DNA of 64,000 nt from Streptomyces pseudovenezuelae. GTDB taxonomy: Bacteria; Actinomycetota; Actinomycetes; Streptomycetales; Streptomycetaceae. Positions 34,653 to 43,170 of this stretch are shown one piece after another. Position numbers and translations under genes: made by a program. The notes below the pieces were generated by a model. That model worked only from the letters and a program-made list of their open reading frames with translations, was not told where the DNA came from and did not search any database. The first letter of the stretch is position 1. Every line of letters begins with the position of its first letter. Location: assembly GCF_029892565.1 (NCBI RefSeq), contig NZ_JARXVH010000001.1, forward strand, positions 992,001 through 1,056,000. The letters are read 5' to 3'.

Positions 34653-35101
34653 GGGGCCCCGGGGGTCCGGCGCCCGGCGTGCGGAACCTCCTGGCGCGCC
34701 GGTACATCGGGCCGGCCACCGGCTCATGTCGGCGCACGCTCCCGGGGCCGGAGCCGGACGGCCGGCGCGCGGTGCCGAGCGCCGACGCCCGGTGCGCGCC
34801 CGGGCTCCCCACGGCCGTACCGGTACCGGGCGGCGGCAGAATCGGGCCGACCCACCCGCCGTTCACGAAGAAGCGGCCGGCGACCGGGCGTTCGGCATGC
34901 ACCCGGTGGGCCCCGACGCCCGCACGCCGGTGCCCACGCCCCCGGGCTCGCGAGCACCACGCCCCCGCTGGCAGCAACGGCCCTTCCCGCTGGCGGTAAA
35001 TGCCTCTGGGCGCCCCCTGGAGCCTCCCCCGTTCCGTCCTTGACAGCCCCCGAGCGGCCGTGGGGTACTGCGAACTGCGAAGCCGGGCGGACGTGACGGG
35101 G
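34653..35101 (+). promoter_or_regulatory. 449-bp intergenic region with a -35-like TTGACA
   Basis: No convincing gene is seen; open frames here are arginine/proline-rich and lack binding sites. A TTGACA at 35040-35045 is followed by weakly AT-rich GGTACTGC about 19-20 bp later, a possible promoter for the carboxypeptidase gene at 35102. The length of the gap marks a break between treY and the next gene. Confidence 0.35.
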
Positions 35102-36352
35102 GTGAGTCTCCTGCCGCAGCTGCGCTACCCCACCGTGGCCCAACTCGTGGCATTCGCACGGGCATTGGCCTTACGTCGGCCGGCCCTCTGCGCGCTGCGA
35201 CAAGTGGGCGTCTCCCGCGCGGGCAGGCCCATCCACCTGCTGTCCGTGGGCCATGCCCGACGCGCCGTGCTCGTCGTCGCCGGGGCCCACGCCAACGAGC
35301 CGACCGGCGGCGCCACGCTCCTCGCGCTCGCCGAACGCGTGCTGGGGGAACGGGAGTTACGCTCCGACACGTCCTGGCACTTCCTGCTCTGCGCCGACCC
35401 CGACGGAGCGAGCCTGCACGTCACGCCCGCACCGCGCAGCCTGTACGAGTACCACCTCGGTTTCTTCCGGCCGGCCGCCGAGGAACAGCCGGAGTGGGCG
35501 CCGTCGGTGCTGCCGCCGGACCGACTGCCGCCGGAGACCCAGGCGTTGACCGGGGTCATCGACGAGCTGCGCCCCTACCTCCAGGTGACCCTGCACGGGA
35601 CCGATCTGGGCGGCAGCTGGGTCCAGTTGACCAAGGACCTGCCGGGGCTCGCCGAGCCGTTCGCCAAGTCCGCGGCGGAGCTGCACATCCCGGTGGAGAC
35701 GGGCGCCTCGGACGCGGCCGGCTGGTCGGCGTCCGGTCCCGGCGTGCATGTGATGCCCTCGCCCGGCGCGGGCGCCGCGTACCCGAGCATGCCGGACGAC
35801 GCACGGCACAGCACCTGGTACCACGCCCACCGCTACGGCGGCCTGACCGCGGTGGTCGAGGTGCCGATGTGGGCGAGCGACCTGGTGGACGACGCGGCGC
35901 AGCATCCCGCGCCCGCCGCGGCGATCCGCCGGCTGGCGCGCCGACTGCTGCGGGACGGCACGGAGGTCGACCGCGTGCTCGCCGAGGCGCTGCCGCGGCT
36001 GGAGGGTGTCGACGGGCCGCTGCTGCGGGCCGCCAGGTGGGCGCTGGAGCTGGTGCCGGGTCTGGCCGCGGACTGGATGCACACGCCGCCCGCCGACAAC
36101 ACGATGGCGTACGTCGGCAGTGTGGACGCCTTCGCCCGGCGGCTGCCGCTGCGGGCCGCCGCCATGCTGCTGCGGGTCCTGCGGGAGACCGACGACCTCG
36201 CGGCACCACGCCTGGACCGTCTCGTGGCGGTTTGGAGCGACGCCTTCGCGGAACGCTTCCGCGCCCGCTGGGTCCCGCTGGAGCACCAGGTCGAGCACCA
36301 GTCCCGCACGGTCGTGGCGGCGGCGCTGTACGCGCGCGAACGGGCGGCGTGA
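35102..36352 (+). CDS. M14 family zinc carboxypeptidase with two TTA codons
   Basis: A 416-aa protein without signal peptide. Zinc ligands of the carboxypeptidase A family are visible: H63 and E66 (AHANEPTGG) and H165 (TLHGTDLGG), with the catalytic Glu likely in AVVEVPMW. Codons 24 (35171-35173) and 86 (35357-35359) are TTA, so translation should need bldA tRNA. A paralogue lies at 36811-38175 on the other strand, with an SSI-type inhibitor between them. The GTG at 35102 starts the protein at LLPQLRYPTV, matching the paralogue's VPLLRYPTV. The substrate is unknown; a peptidoglycan-peptide or peptide amidase role is possible. Confidence 0.85.
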   Translation: MSLLPQLRYPTVAQLVAFARALALRRPALCALRQVGVSRAGRPIHLLSVGHARRAVLVVAGAHANEPTGGATLLALAERVLGERELRSDTSWHFLLCADPDGASLHVTPAPRSLYEYHLGFFRPAAEEQPEWAPSVLPPDRLPPETQALTGVIDELRPYLQVTLHGTDLGGSWVQLTKDLPGLAEPFAKSAAELHIPVETGASDAAGWSASGPGVHVMPSPGAGAAYPSMPDDARHSTWYHAHRYGGLTAVVEVPMWASDLVDDAAQHPAPAAAIRRLARRLLRDGTEVDRVLAEALPRLEGVDGPLLRAARWALELVPGLAADWMHTPPADNTMAYVGSVDAFARRLPLRAAAMLLRVLRETDDLAAPRLDRLVAVWSDAFAERFRARWVPLEHQVEHQSRTVVAAALYARERAA

Positions 36353-36397
36353 GTCACGCACGCGTACAGCTCATCGCCGTACCGTCGCTCCCTGCCG

Positions 36398-36814
36398 TCA
36401 GCTGTCCAGTGCGAACACCGATCCCGTCCGTGCCGCCATCACACACCCGTTGGAGAAGGTCTCGGTGTACTCGACGGGGCGCCCGTGCCACTCCCCGCGC
36501 GCGTGCGTGGTGACCGGCGCGTAGATCATCGAGCAGAAGACGTCCTTGGCCGGGATCGCGGTGATGTCGCCGTCCACCGCCGCGAGTTCCGCGCAGGCCT
36601 CGGCCGCGTGCCGGTGGCCCTGGGGCGGGTCGCACAGCAGCAGCGTGCCGCGGGTGTCGCTGGAGCGGGCGTCGCCCTTGGTGACGGTGAGGTAGAGGTG
36701 GTTGCCGGGGAAGGAGTCCGCGGGCGCCGCCACCGCGGGGGCCGCGCTGGCGAGGAGCAGGAGGGCGGCCGACAACAGCCCGCCCCGGGTCGCGGTCGAA
36801 GCAGATGCAGTCAT
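36398..36814 (-). CDS. SSI-family (Streptomyces subtilisin inhibitor-like) secreted protease inhibitor
   Basis: A 138-aa precursor with a Sec signal peptide cleaved near residue 30. Four cysteines, C61/C74 and C94/C124, fit the two SSI disulfides. The reactive loop is C94-S95-M96-I97-Y98, giving Met at P1 as in classical SSI, and YTETFSNGC matches the SSI strand after the loop. The expected target is an extracellular subtilisin-like protease. Its ATG overlaps the carboxypeptidase stop (ATGA at 36811-36814), so its translation depends on that upstream, TTA-containing gene. Confidence 0.88.
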   Translation of the reverse strand: MTASASTATRGGLLSAALLLLASAAPAVAAPADSFPGNHLYLTVTKGDARSSDTRGTLLLCDPPQGHRHAAEACAELAAVDGDITAIPAKDVFCSMIYAPVTTHARGEWHGRPVEYTETFSNGCVMAARTGSVFALDS

Positions 36815-38175
36815 TCCAGAGGCATCGGCACGGCGGCCTCGGATCCCCACCCCGGCTCACCCGAACGGGAGCGCCCGGGCGCGTACCGCCCGGCGAGTTC
36901 GAACGCGGCGAGCACGACCCGCGCCTGGTACTCGACCTGGCGCGCGACCGGGATCCACCGCGCCCCGCAGCCGTCCCGGTAGTCGGCGCACCACTCGTCG
37001 ATCAGGCGGTCGAGGTCCTGCCGTACACGGGCCAGGTCGCGGCCCGCGCGCGTGACGAGCTGGTGCAGCAGTCCGGCGGTGCGCAGCGCCAGGCGCCGTC
37101 CCGCGATGCGCAGGGCGGCCAGGTGGGCGGTGCTGAGCGGTGGCAGCGGGCGCGCGCCGGCGGCGATGTCGGGGTCCCAGGTGTCGGCGAGGCCGGGGCA
37201 GACCAGTAAATAGTCGTCCACCGGGGCGAGCAGGCGCGCCGCGTCCGGCACGCCCACGAGGTGCGGGCGGATGCGTGCGAGGAGGTCCGCCAGGCGCCGG
37301 GCGTCGTGGCGCAGGGTGTGGCTGACCGTGCGCAGGACGGCGGCCCCGTCGGCGGGCGGCGAACCGTCGGCCACGGAGTCGACGGCCCACATGGGCGCCT
37401 CGACGACCGCCGTCACGGTCCCGTGCCGGTAGGGGTGGAACCAGGTCGACTCGACGGCGGCCTCGGTGATGGCCGCGGCCAGGTCGCCGCGCTGCGGCGG
37501 CGGGATGCGGTAGACGGCGGGCCCCAGGTTCGGCCAGTACAGGGTGTCGTACGGGCCCAGTTCGCGCGGTACGCCGAGGCGCGCGGCGGTGTGCGCGACG
37601 CGGCGGGCGAGGCCGGGCAGGTCGTGGGTGAGCTCGACGAAGCCGCCGCCGACGTCGACGCCGTGCAGGGAGCACTGCAGAAAGGGCCGCAGTTCGTCCT
37701 GGAGGTCGAGGAGGGTGCGGGTCTCCGGCAGTGCGGCGCCCGCCGCGCCGTCGGGCAGCCATTCGGGCTGTTCCATGAAGCCGGGCCGGAAGAAGTTCCG
37801 GAAGTACCGGCCGAGTGTGTACGGGCCAGGCAGCCAGCCCTCGTTGCGGCGCAGTCCGTCGGGGTCGAGGCAGAGCAGCAGGTTCCAGGTGGCGTCGGCG
37901 CCCTCGGTGAGCCGGGGGTCGGCGAGGGCGCGTTCGGCCAGGCGCAGGACGGTGGCGCCGCCGACCGGTTCGTTGGCATGGGGTCCGGCGACGACGAGGG
38001 CCTGTCTGACGCCGTGTCCGACGGAAAGCAGCCACAGGGGGGTGCCCGCGCGTGAGGTGCCTACCCTGCGCAGCCGGGCGTCCTCGGGGCGCCGGGCGAC
38101 GAGATCCGCCGCCCGCGCGCCGAGTTCGTCGACGGTCGGGTAGCGGAGGAGGGGTACCAGGGCACACCTCCACAT
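36811..38175 (-). CDS. M14 family zinc carboxypeptidase (paralogue) with a TTA codon
   Basis: A 454-aa protein from the ATG at 38175, without signal peptide. Zinc ligands H66 and E69 (PHANEPVGG) and H171 (SLHGVDVGG), with EAPMW supplying the catalytic Glu region, mirror the paralogue at 35102. TTA is codon 323 (37207-37209). The ATG has no ribosome binding site, whereas GGAGG at 38167-38171 lies 6 nt before an in-frame CTG at 38160-38158. Starting there gives VPLLRYPT, the same beginning as the paralogue, so a rare CTG start is possible. The SSI gene is coupled to its stop. Confidence 0.83.
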   Translation of the reverse strand: MWRCALVPLLRYPTVDELGARAADLVARRPEDARLRRVGTSRAGTPLWLLSVGHGVRQALVVAGPHANEPVGGATVLRLAERALADPRLTEGADATWNLLLCLDPDGLRRNEGWLPGPYTLGRYFRNFFRPGFMEQPEWLPDGAAGAALPETRTLLDLQDELRPFLQCSLHGVDVGGGFVELTHDLPGLARRVAHTAARLGVPRELGPYDTLYWPNLGPAVYRIPPPQRGDLAAAITEAAVESTWFHPYRHGTVTAVVEAPMWAVDSVADGSPPADGAAVLRTVSHTLRHDARRLADLLARIRPHLVGVPDAARLLAPVDDYLLVCPGLADTWDPDIAAGARPLPPLSTAHLAALRIAGRRLALRTAGLLHQLVTRAGRDLARVRQDLDRLIDEWCADYRDGCGARWIPVARQVEYQARVVLAAFELAGRYAPGRSRSGEPGWGSEAAVPMPLE

Positions 38176-38375
38176 AGTGGTGCCGTCGATTCACCGGATG
38201 TGCATGGTGTACGCACAGTCAGTCACGGCTGGGGAGGTACGTCAACAGCGCTGCCAGGAAAGGGATTCGGGCCACCACAAGAGATCAACAGCCTGTCATG
38301 CTCGGGCCAAGGCTGGCCGAAAGCAAGCAGTCGAAAGTCGGCGGGAGGGGGCACTGAAAGCGTCGCGGAAAGGCT

Positions 38376-38927
38376 TCAGGTGATGGCGAGCCGGAACGTC
38401 ATCCGCCCGAAGCCGATCTGGTCGCCCTCGCGGACGACGGCGGCACCGATGACACGGCGTCCGTTCACGGTCGTGCCGTTGGTCGAGCCGAGGTCCCGCA
38501 GGACCCACATGCCGCCCTGCCGGCTGAGTTCGGCGTGCACCCGGGAGACCGTCTCATGGGTCAGGCGCAGCCCGTTCGCCGGGTCGCGGCCGATGCGCAG
38601 CGGGTAGCCGCTCGCGGGGTGCGGCAGCAGCAGCTTGGGCAGGCGCTCGGCCTGCCAGGCCCTGCGCAGCCGTACGGTGAAGCCGGAGACGGCCTCCACC
38701 GTGCCGAACACCAGGCGCGAGACGCGGCTCTCGGTGGGCAGGTCGGCGGTGAGCGCGGCCAGTTCGTCGGACCGGCGGGCGGCCAGCGCCACCTCCATCC
38801 GGCGGATGAACGTGTCGTGCGACAGCCGTCCCATGGCGACGCCGTCACGCAACACCTTCAGCGCCTTGTCGCGCTCCGCGTCGGACAGCCGCGCGGGGTA
38901 CGTGTTGAACTCGAATGACGACGTCAC
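38376..38927 (-). CDS. DUF1707 and FHA domain protein
   Basis: A 183-aa cytoplasmic protein. Residues of about 12-65 form a DUF1707 domain (ARLSDAERDKALKVLRDG, then RRMEVALAAR); from about 105 an FHA domain follows with RIGRDPANGLRL, VSRVHAEL and DLGSTNGTTVNG, the residues that bind phosphothreonine. It should dock onto a protein phosphorylated by a Ser/Thr kinase. GTG at 38927 places the start right before the DUF1707 domain; the binding site is weak. It is alone between the carboxypeptidase unit and treZ. Confidence 0.88.
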   Translation of the reverse strand: MTSSFEFNTYPARLSDAERDKALKVLRDGVAMGRLSHDTFIRRMEVALAARRSDELAALTADLPTESRVSRLVFGTVEAVSGFTVRLRRAWQAERLPKLLLPHPASGYPLRIGRDPANGLRLTHETVSRVHAELSRQGGMWVLRDLGSTNGTTVNGRRVIGAAVVREGDQIGFGRMTFRLAIT

Positions 38928-39100
38928 GTTCGTGATTGTCGGGCAGCGAACTCCGGGTGTCCAGAAAACGAGAAAACGGTCACCACACGTGCGTACCTGA
39001 CGACACCCGCCACAAAAGGGCGGATCCAAAAGCGGATTGATCTCGTTTGAAGCACCATGGACGGGCTACATCACGGTGAGCAGACGAAGGGGAACCGTCC

Positions 39101-40846
39101 GTGCAGTTCGAGGTGTGGGCACCGCAGGCAGACCGTGTGACGCTCCATTGCGACGGCGCCACGCGCGCGTTGGAGCGCGATCCGCAGCGGGAGGGTTGGT
39201 GGCGGGGCGAGGCGACGGCGCGGGACGGCACGCGCTACGGATACGCGCTGGACGACGGCCCGGTGCTGCCGGACCCGCGCTCGCGCCGGCAGCCGGACGG
39301 CCCCGACGGGCTGAGCGCGGTCTTCGACCAGGGGCGCTACGAGTGGCGCGCCGAGTGGGCCGGACGGCCGCTGCCGGGCGCGGTCCTGTACGAGCTGCAC
39401 GTGGGCACGTACACGCCCGAGGGCACCCTGGACGCGGCTGCCGAGCGGCTTGAGCATCTCGTCGAACTGGGCATCACGCACGTCGAGTTGATGCCGCTGT
39501 GCCCCTTCCCCGGCCGGCACGGCTGGGGCTACGAGGGCGTCTCGCTGTGGGCGGTGCACGAGCCGTACGGCGGGCCGGAGGCGCTGAAACGGTTCGTCGA
39601 CCGGGCGCACGAACTGGGCCTGGGCGTCGTCCTGGACGTCGTACACAACCACCTGGGTCCCTCCGGCAACTATCTGCCCGCGTTCGGGCCGTACTTCACG
39701 GACACGCACCACACGCCGTGGGGTTCGGCCGTGAACCTGGACGCGCCGGGCTCCGACGAGGTGCGGCCCTACCTGCTGGGCAGCGCGCTGTCCTGGCTGC
39801 GCGACTACCGGCTCGACGGGCTGCGCCTGGACGCGGTGCACGCGCTGGCGGACACGCGCGCGCTGCATTTCCTGGAGGAGCTGTCGAGCGCTGTCGACGC
39901 TCTCTCCGCCGACCTGGGCCGGCCGCTGTTCCTGATCGCCGAGACCGACCTCAACGACCCGCGGCTGATCACCCCGCGCGCGGGGGGCGGACTCGGGCTG
40001 CACGCGCAGTGGAACGACGACTTCCACCACTCCCTGCACACCGCGCTGACCGGCGAGTCGCAGGGCTACTACGCCGACTTCGCGCGCGCCCCGCTGGCCG
40101 CGGTCGCCAAGACGCTCACCGGCGGCTACTTCCACGACAACACCTACTCCAGCTTCCGCGGCCGCCACCACGGGCGCCCGCTGGACCGGGTGCGTGTGGC
40201 GGCGCACCGCCTGCTGGGCTACACCCAGACGCACGACCAGGTCGGCAACCGCGCCCAGGGCGACCGCCTCTCCGCCATCCTCTCCCCCGGCCTGCTCGCC
40301 TGCGCGGCCACCCTCATGCTGACGGCGCCCTTCACACCGATGCTGTTCATGGGCGAGGAGTGGGCGGCCGGCACGCCCTGGCAGTTCTTCACCGACCACA
40401 CCGATCCCGAGCTCGCGGATGCCGTACGGCGGGGCAGGCGGCGGGAGTTCGCGCCGCACGGGTGGGCCGAGGAGGACGTGCCCGACCCGCAGGACCCGGC
40501 GACCCGCGACCGCTCCTGCCTCGACTGGAGCGAACTCGACGACGAGCCCCACGCGCGCGTACTGGCCTGGTACCGCCGCCTCCTCGCCCTGCGTCAGGAA
40601 CAGCCCGACCTCACCGACCCCGACCTCGCCGACACCAAGGTCGCGTACGACGAGGGCGAGCGCTGGCTCGCCTTCCGGCGCGGCGACGTCCGCGTCGCCG
40701 TGAACCTGGCGAAGGAGCCGGCGGCGATCCCGCTGGGGCCGCGTCAGGCGCGCGTGCTCGCCGCGTGGGAGCCGGTCGAGGCACCGGGGGCGGACGGGGT
40801 GCTGAACGTGCCCGGGGAGTCGGCTGTGGTGCTGTTGCAGGGGTAG
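39101..40846 (+). CDS. treZ: Malto-oligosyltrehalose trehalohydrolase
   Basis: A 581-aa GH13 enzyme that releases trehalose from the end of the maltooligosyl-trehalose made by TreY. An N-terminal CBM48-like domain (FEVWAPQADRVTLHCDG, in part) precedes the barrel: VVHNHLGPSGNY, nucleophile in LDGLRLDAVHAL, Glu in FLIAETD, and TQTHDQVGNR. GTG at 39101 follows AAGGGGA at 39087-39093. The upstream 173 bp, shared with the divergent FHA gene, has AT-rich direct repeats around AAAACGAGAAAACGG. Confidence 0.95.
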   Translation: MQFEVWAPQADRVTLHCDGATRALERDPQREGWWRGEATARDGTRYGYALDDGPVLPDPRSRRQPDGPDGLSAVFDQGRYEWRAEWAGRPLPGAVLYELHVGTYTPEGTLDAAAERLEHLVELGITHVELMPLCPFPGRHGWGYEGVSLWAVHEPYGGPEALKRFVDRAHELGLGVVLDVVHNHLGPSGNYLPAFGPYFTDTHHTPWGSAVNLDAPGSDEVRPYLLGSALSWLRDYRLDGLRLDAVHALADTRALHFLEELSSAVDALSADLGRPLFLIAETDLNDPRLITPRAGGGLGLHAQWNDDFHHSLHTALTGESQGYYADFARAPLAAVAKTLTGGYFHDNTYSSFRGRHHGRPLDRVRVAAHRLLGYTQTHDQVGNRAQGDRLSAILSPGLLACAATLMLTAPFTPMLFMGEEWAAGTPWQFFTDHTDPELADAVRRGRRREFAPHGWAEEDVPDPQDPATRDRSCLDWSELDDEPHARVLAWYRRLLALRQEQPDLTDPDLADTKVAYDEGERWLAFRRGDVRVAVNLAKEPAAIPLGPRQARVLAAWEPVEAPGADGVLNVPGESAVVLLQG

Positions 40847-40927
40847 GCGCCGGGGCCGGGGGAAGGAACCAAGGCCGGGCGACGGGCGCCTCGGAGTTCC
40901 TCAGAGTCCCTCGTCCGAGCCGGCCCG

Positions 40928-41875
40928 TCAGGGCTCCCCGTCCGGGCCGTCCTCCCGCAGTTCCGTGACCCGTTCCAGCAGGATCGCCTCCCAGGCGTGC
41001 CGGAGTTGGAGCGCGAGCAGGGGCAGGGGGTCGGTGCCGTGGCCGTTCAGGGCGGCGGCCAGGCGGATCACCGTGTCGCAGCGGGCGAGCCACAGGCCGC
41101 GCAGACAGGGACGGGCACCGTAGCCGGCGAGGGTGGCGGCGCGGACGGCGGCGGGTGAGCCGACGGCGACGGCGAGTCCGGCGATGTCCTCGGCGGGGTC
41201 GCCGAGAGCCGCGTCGGTCCAGTCGAGGACACCGCGCACCCGGCCGTCGGCGCTCACCACGAGGTGCTCGCCCTTGAGGGCGTGGTGGACGAGGACCGCG
41301 CCGCCGTGCTGGGCCGCCGCCAACTGGACGGCGGCCTGCGGCGGCAGCTGGTGCAGCCGTGCCGGGTCGAACTCGTCGGCGGCGCCCAGGCGTTCGGCGT
41401 CCTGCACCGCCATCCGTCGCAGCGCCTCCAGGGAGCGCGGCGGGACGCGCGGTACCCCGAACACCTCGGCCTGTCGCGTGGGCACCTCGCGCAGCCCCGT
41501 CAGCAGCCCCGCGAGGTCGGCCTCGCCGACGGCGGACACGTCGTGCTCGCGCGCCGTGCCGCCGGGCACCAGGGTGTCGAGCGTGTACGTCAGCCCGGGC
41601 GACCACTCGCCGTGCGCCACGCTGGTCGGCACCGCGACCGGCAGGTGCGGGCGTACCAGGTCGCGCAGACGCAGTTCGCGGCGCTGCCGGACGGTGGCCT
41701 CGCGGTCGGGGGCGAGGCGCAGCACATGGCGGGAGCCGACCCACCAGGTGGAGTGCTCGCCGCTCTCGGCGACGGGCCGCACCTCGGGGCCCGTGCCGCT
41801 GTCGGTGCCGTCCTTGAGCAGGGAACGGACCAGTCGGCGGACGGTGTCCGCGGTGGGTGTCGATGCCTGGGTCAT
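40928..41875 (-). CDS. APH-fold protein with altered catalytic site
   Basis: A 315-aa member of the aminoglycoside phosphotransferase superfamily. The catalytic loop, usually H-x-D-L-K-G-E-H in this subgroup, reads H197-H198-A199-L-K-G-E-H: the catalytic Asp is Ala (GCC codon, read directly from the sequence). D218 of VLDWTDA, the metal-binding Asp, is kept. This suggests a pseudokinase or a binding protein, unless the base is supplied otherwise. The gene follows the M24 peptidase gene (50-bp gap) on the same strand. Confidence 0.8.
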   Translation of the reverse strand: MTQASTPTADTVRRLVRSLLKDGTDSGTGPEVRPVAESGEHSTWWVGSRHVLRLAPDREATVRQRRELRLRDLVRPHLPVAVPTSVAHGEWSPGLTYTLDTLVPGGTAREHDVSAVGEADLAGLLTGLREVPTRQAEVFGVPRVPPRSLEALRRMAVQDAERLGAADEFDPARLHQLPPQAAVQLAAAQHGGAVLVHHALKGEHLVVSADGRVRGVLDWTDAALGDPAEDIAGLAVAVGSPAAVRAATLAGYGARPCLRGLWLARCDTVIRLAAALNGHGTDPLPLLALQLRHAWEAILLERVTELREDGPDGEP

Positions 41876-41925
41876 GGTCGCGCCGTTGTCGCTCGGGGGT
41901 GTGCTGGGGTTGTCCACGCGGCCGG

Positions 41926-43053
41926 TCAGTCCACCACGACCAGTTCGCGATCGGTGTTGTTGAGGCGCCGGCCGCCGTCCTCGGTGACCGTGACGATGTC
42001 CTCGATGCGCACGCCGAACCGGCCCGGCAGATAGACGCCGGGCTCCACGGAGAAGCACATCCCGGGTACGAGGGACTGCTGTTCGCCCTCGATCATGTAC
42101 GGCGGCTCGTGCGTGGTGACGCCGATGCCGTGCCCGGTGCGGTGGATGAAGTACTCCCCGTACCCGGCGTCCACGATGACCGCGCGGGCGGCCCGGTCGA
42201 CCTCCTGACAGGCGACGCCGGGCCGCACCGCCCGGAAGCCCGCCTCCTGGGCCGCGCGCACCAGGTCGTGCACCCGGCGCTCCTCGTCGGTGGGCTCGCC
42301 GACGTGGACCGTGCGGGAAGTGTCGGAGCCGTAGCCGTCCTTGAGGCCGCCGAAGTCGAGGACGACCATGTCGCCCTGCTCGATGACCCGCTCGCCGACC
42401 TCGTGGTGCGGGTCGGCGCCGTTGGGACCCGAGGCGACGATGGTGAAGTCGACCTGGGAATGGCCGAATCGGCGCAGCAGGCCGGCGAGGTCCGCGCCGA
42501 CCTCGGACTCCTTCCGGCCGCCGAAGGGAACCTTCCGGATCTCCTCGAACGTTGCGTCCGCAGCCGCGCCCGCGGCTGCCATCAGTTCCAGTTCCGCCGC
42601 GTCCTTGACGGCCCGCAGCATCGGCAGGGCCTCGGTGAGGGCCGCGTACGTGGTGCCGGGCAGGGTCCGCTGGAGGCCGAGCAGGTGCATCGCCCAGGCG
42701 TTGTCGCTGACGCCGAAGCGGCCGGTGCTGTCGAGCAGCGCGGCGGTGGCGGCGTAGGGGTCCTTGCCGTCGGTCCAGTCGCGCAGGTTCAGCGCGGGCG
42801 CGCCCGCGGCCTTCGCGGCGTCCGGGGCCTCCAGGGTGGGGACGACGAGGACGGGGGCCCGGCCCGGGGCGAGGACCAGCAGGGTGAGGCGTTCCGTGAT
42901 CGCCGTGGGCGCGTAGCCGGTGAGCCACACGAGGTCGGGCCCCGGGGCCACCAGGAGCCCGGCGAGGCCGGCCTCGGCGGCGGACCGGGCGGCGCGCTCC
43001 ATGCGGGCCCGGTAGTCGTCGGCGGTGAAGGGCGCGGGCGTGCTGCCGGTCAT
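41926..43053 (-). CDS. M24 family Xaa-Pro peptidase
   Basis: A 375-aa cytoplasmic metalloaminopeptidase-fold enzyme. A creatinase-like N-terminal domain (to about 145) is followed by the pita-bread domain with all five metal ligands in place: Asp in VVLDFGG, Asp in GSDTSRT, His in RTGHGIG, Glu in FSVEPGVY and Glu in VRIEDIV. This arrangement fits Xaa-Pro dipeptidases/aminopeptidases that release residues in front of proline. ATG at 43053. It is probably co-transcribed with the phosphotransferase-like gene downstream. Confidence 0.9.
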   Translation of the reverse strand: MTGSTPAPFTADDYRARMERAARSAAEAGLAGLLVAPGPDLVWLTGYAPTAITERLTLLVLAPGRAPVLVVPTLEAPDAAKAAGAPALNLRDWTDGKDPYAATAALLDSTGRFGVSDNAWAMHLLGLQRTLPGTTYAALTEALPMLRAVKDAAELELMAAAGAAADATFEEIRKVPFGGRKESEVGADLAGLLRRFGHSQVDFTIVASGPNGADPHHEVGERVIEQGDMVVLDFGGLKDGYGSDTSRTVHVGEPTDEERRVHDLVRAAQEAGFRAVRPGVACQEVDRAARAVIVDAGYGEYFIHRTGHGIGVTTHEPPYMIEGEQQSLVPGMCFSVEPGVYLPGRFGVRIEDIVTVTEDGGRRLNNTDRELVVVD

Positions 43054-43170
43054 CCGGGCCTCCCGGGACGGGTGAGGGAACCACTGGGGCCTACGGGGAG
43101 CATCCTGCCCGGACCCAGGGGGTCGCGCGAGCCGGTTCGCGGGTCTCGCGGGCGCCCGACGGGCATGCCG

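Noticed and set aside
34653..35101. Open frames on both strands between treY and the first M14 gene
   Set aside because: Arg/Pro/Gly-rich, no ribosome binding sites and no recognisable motif.
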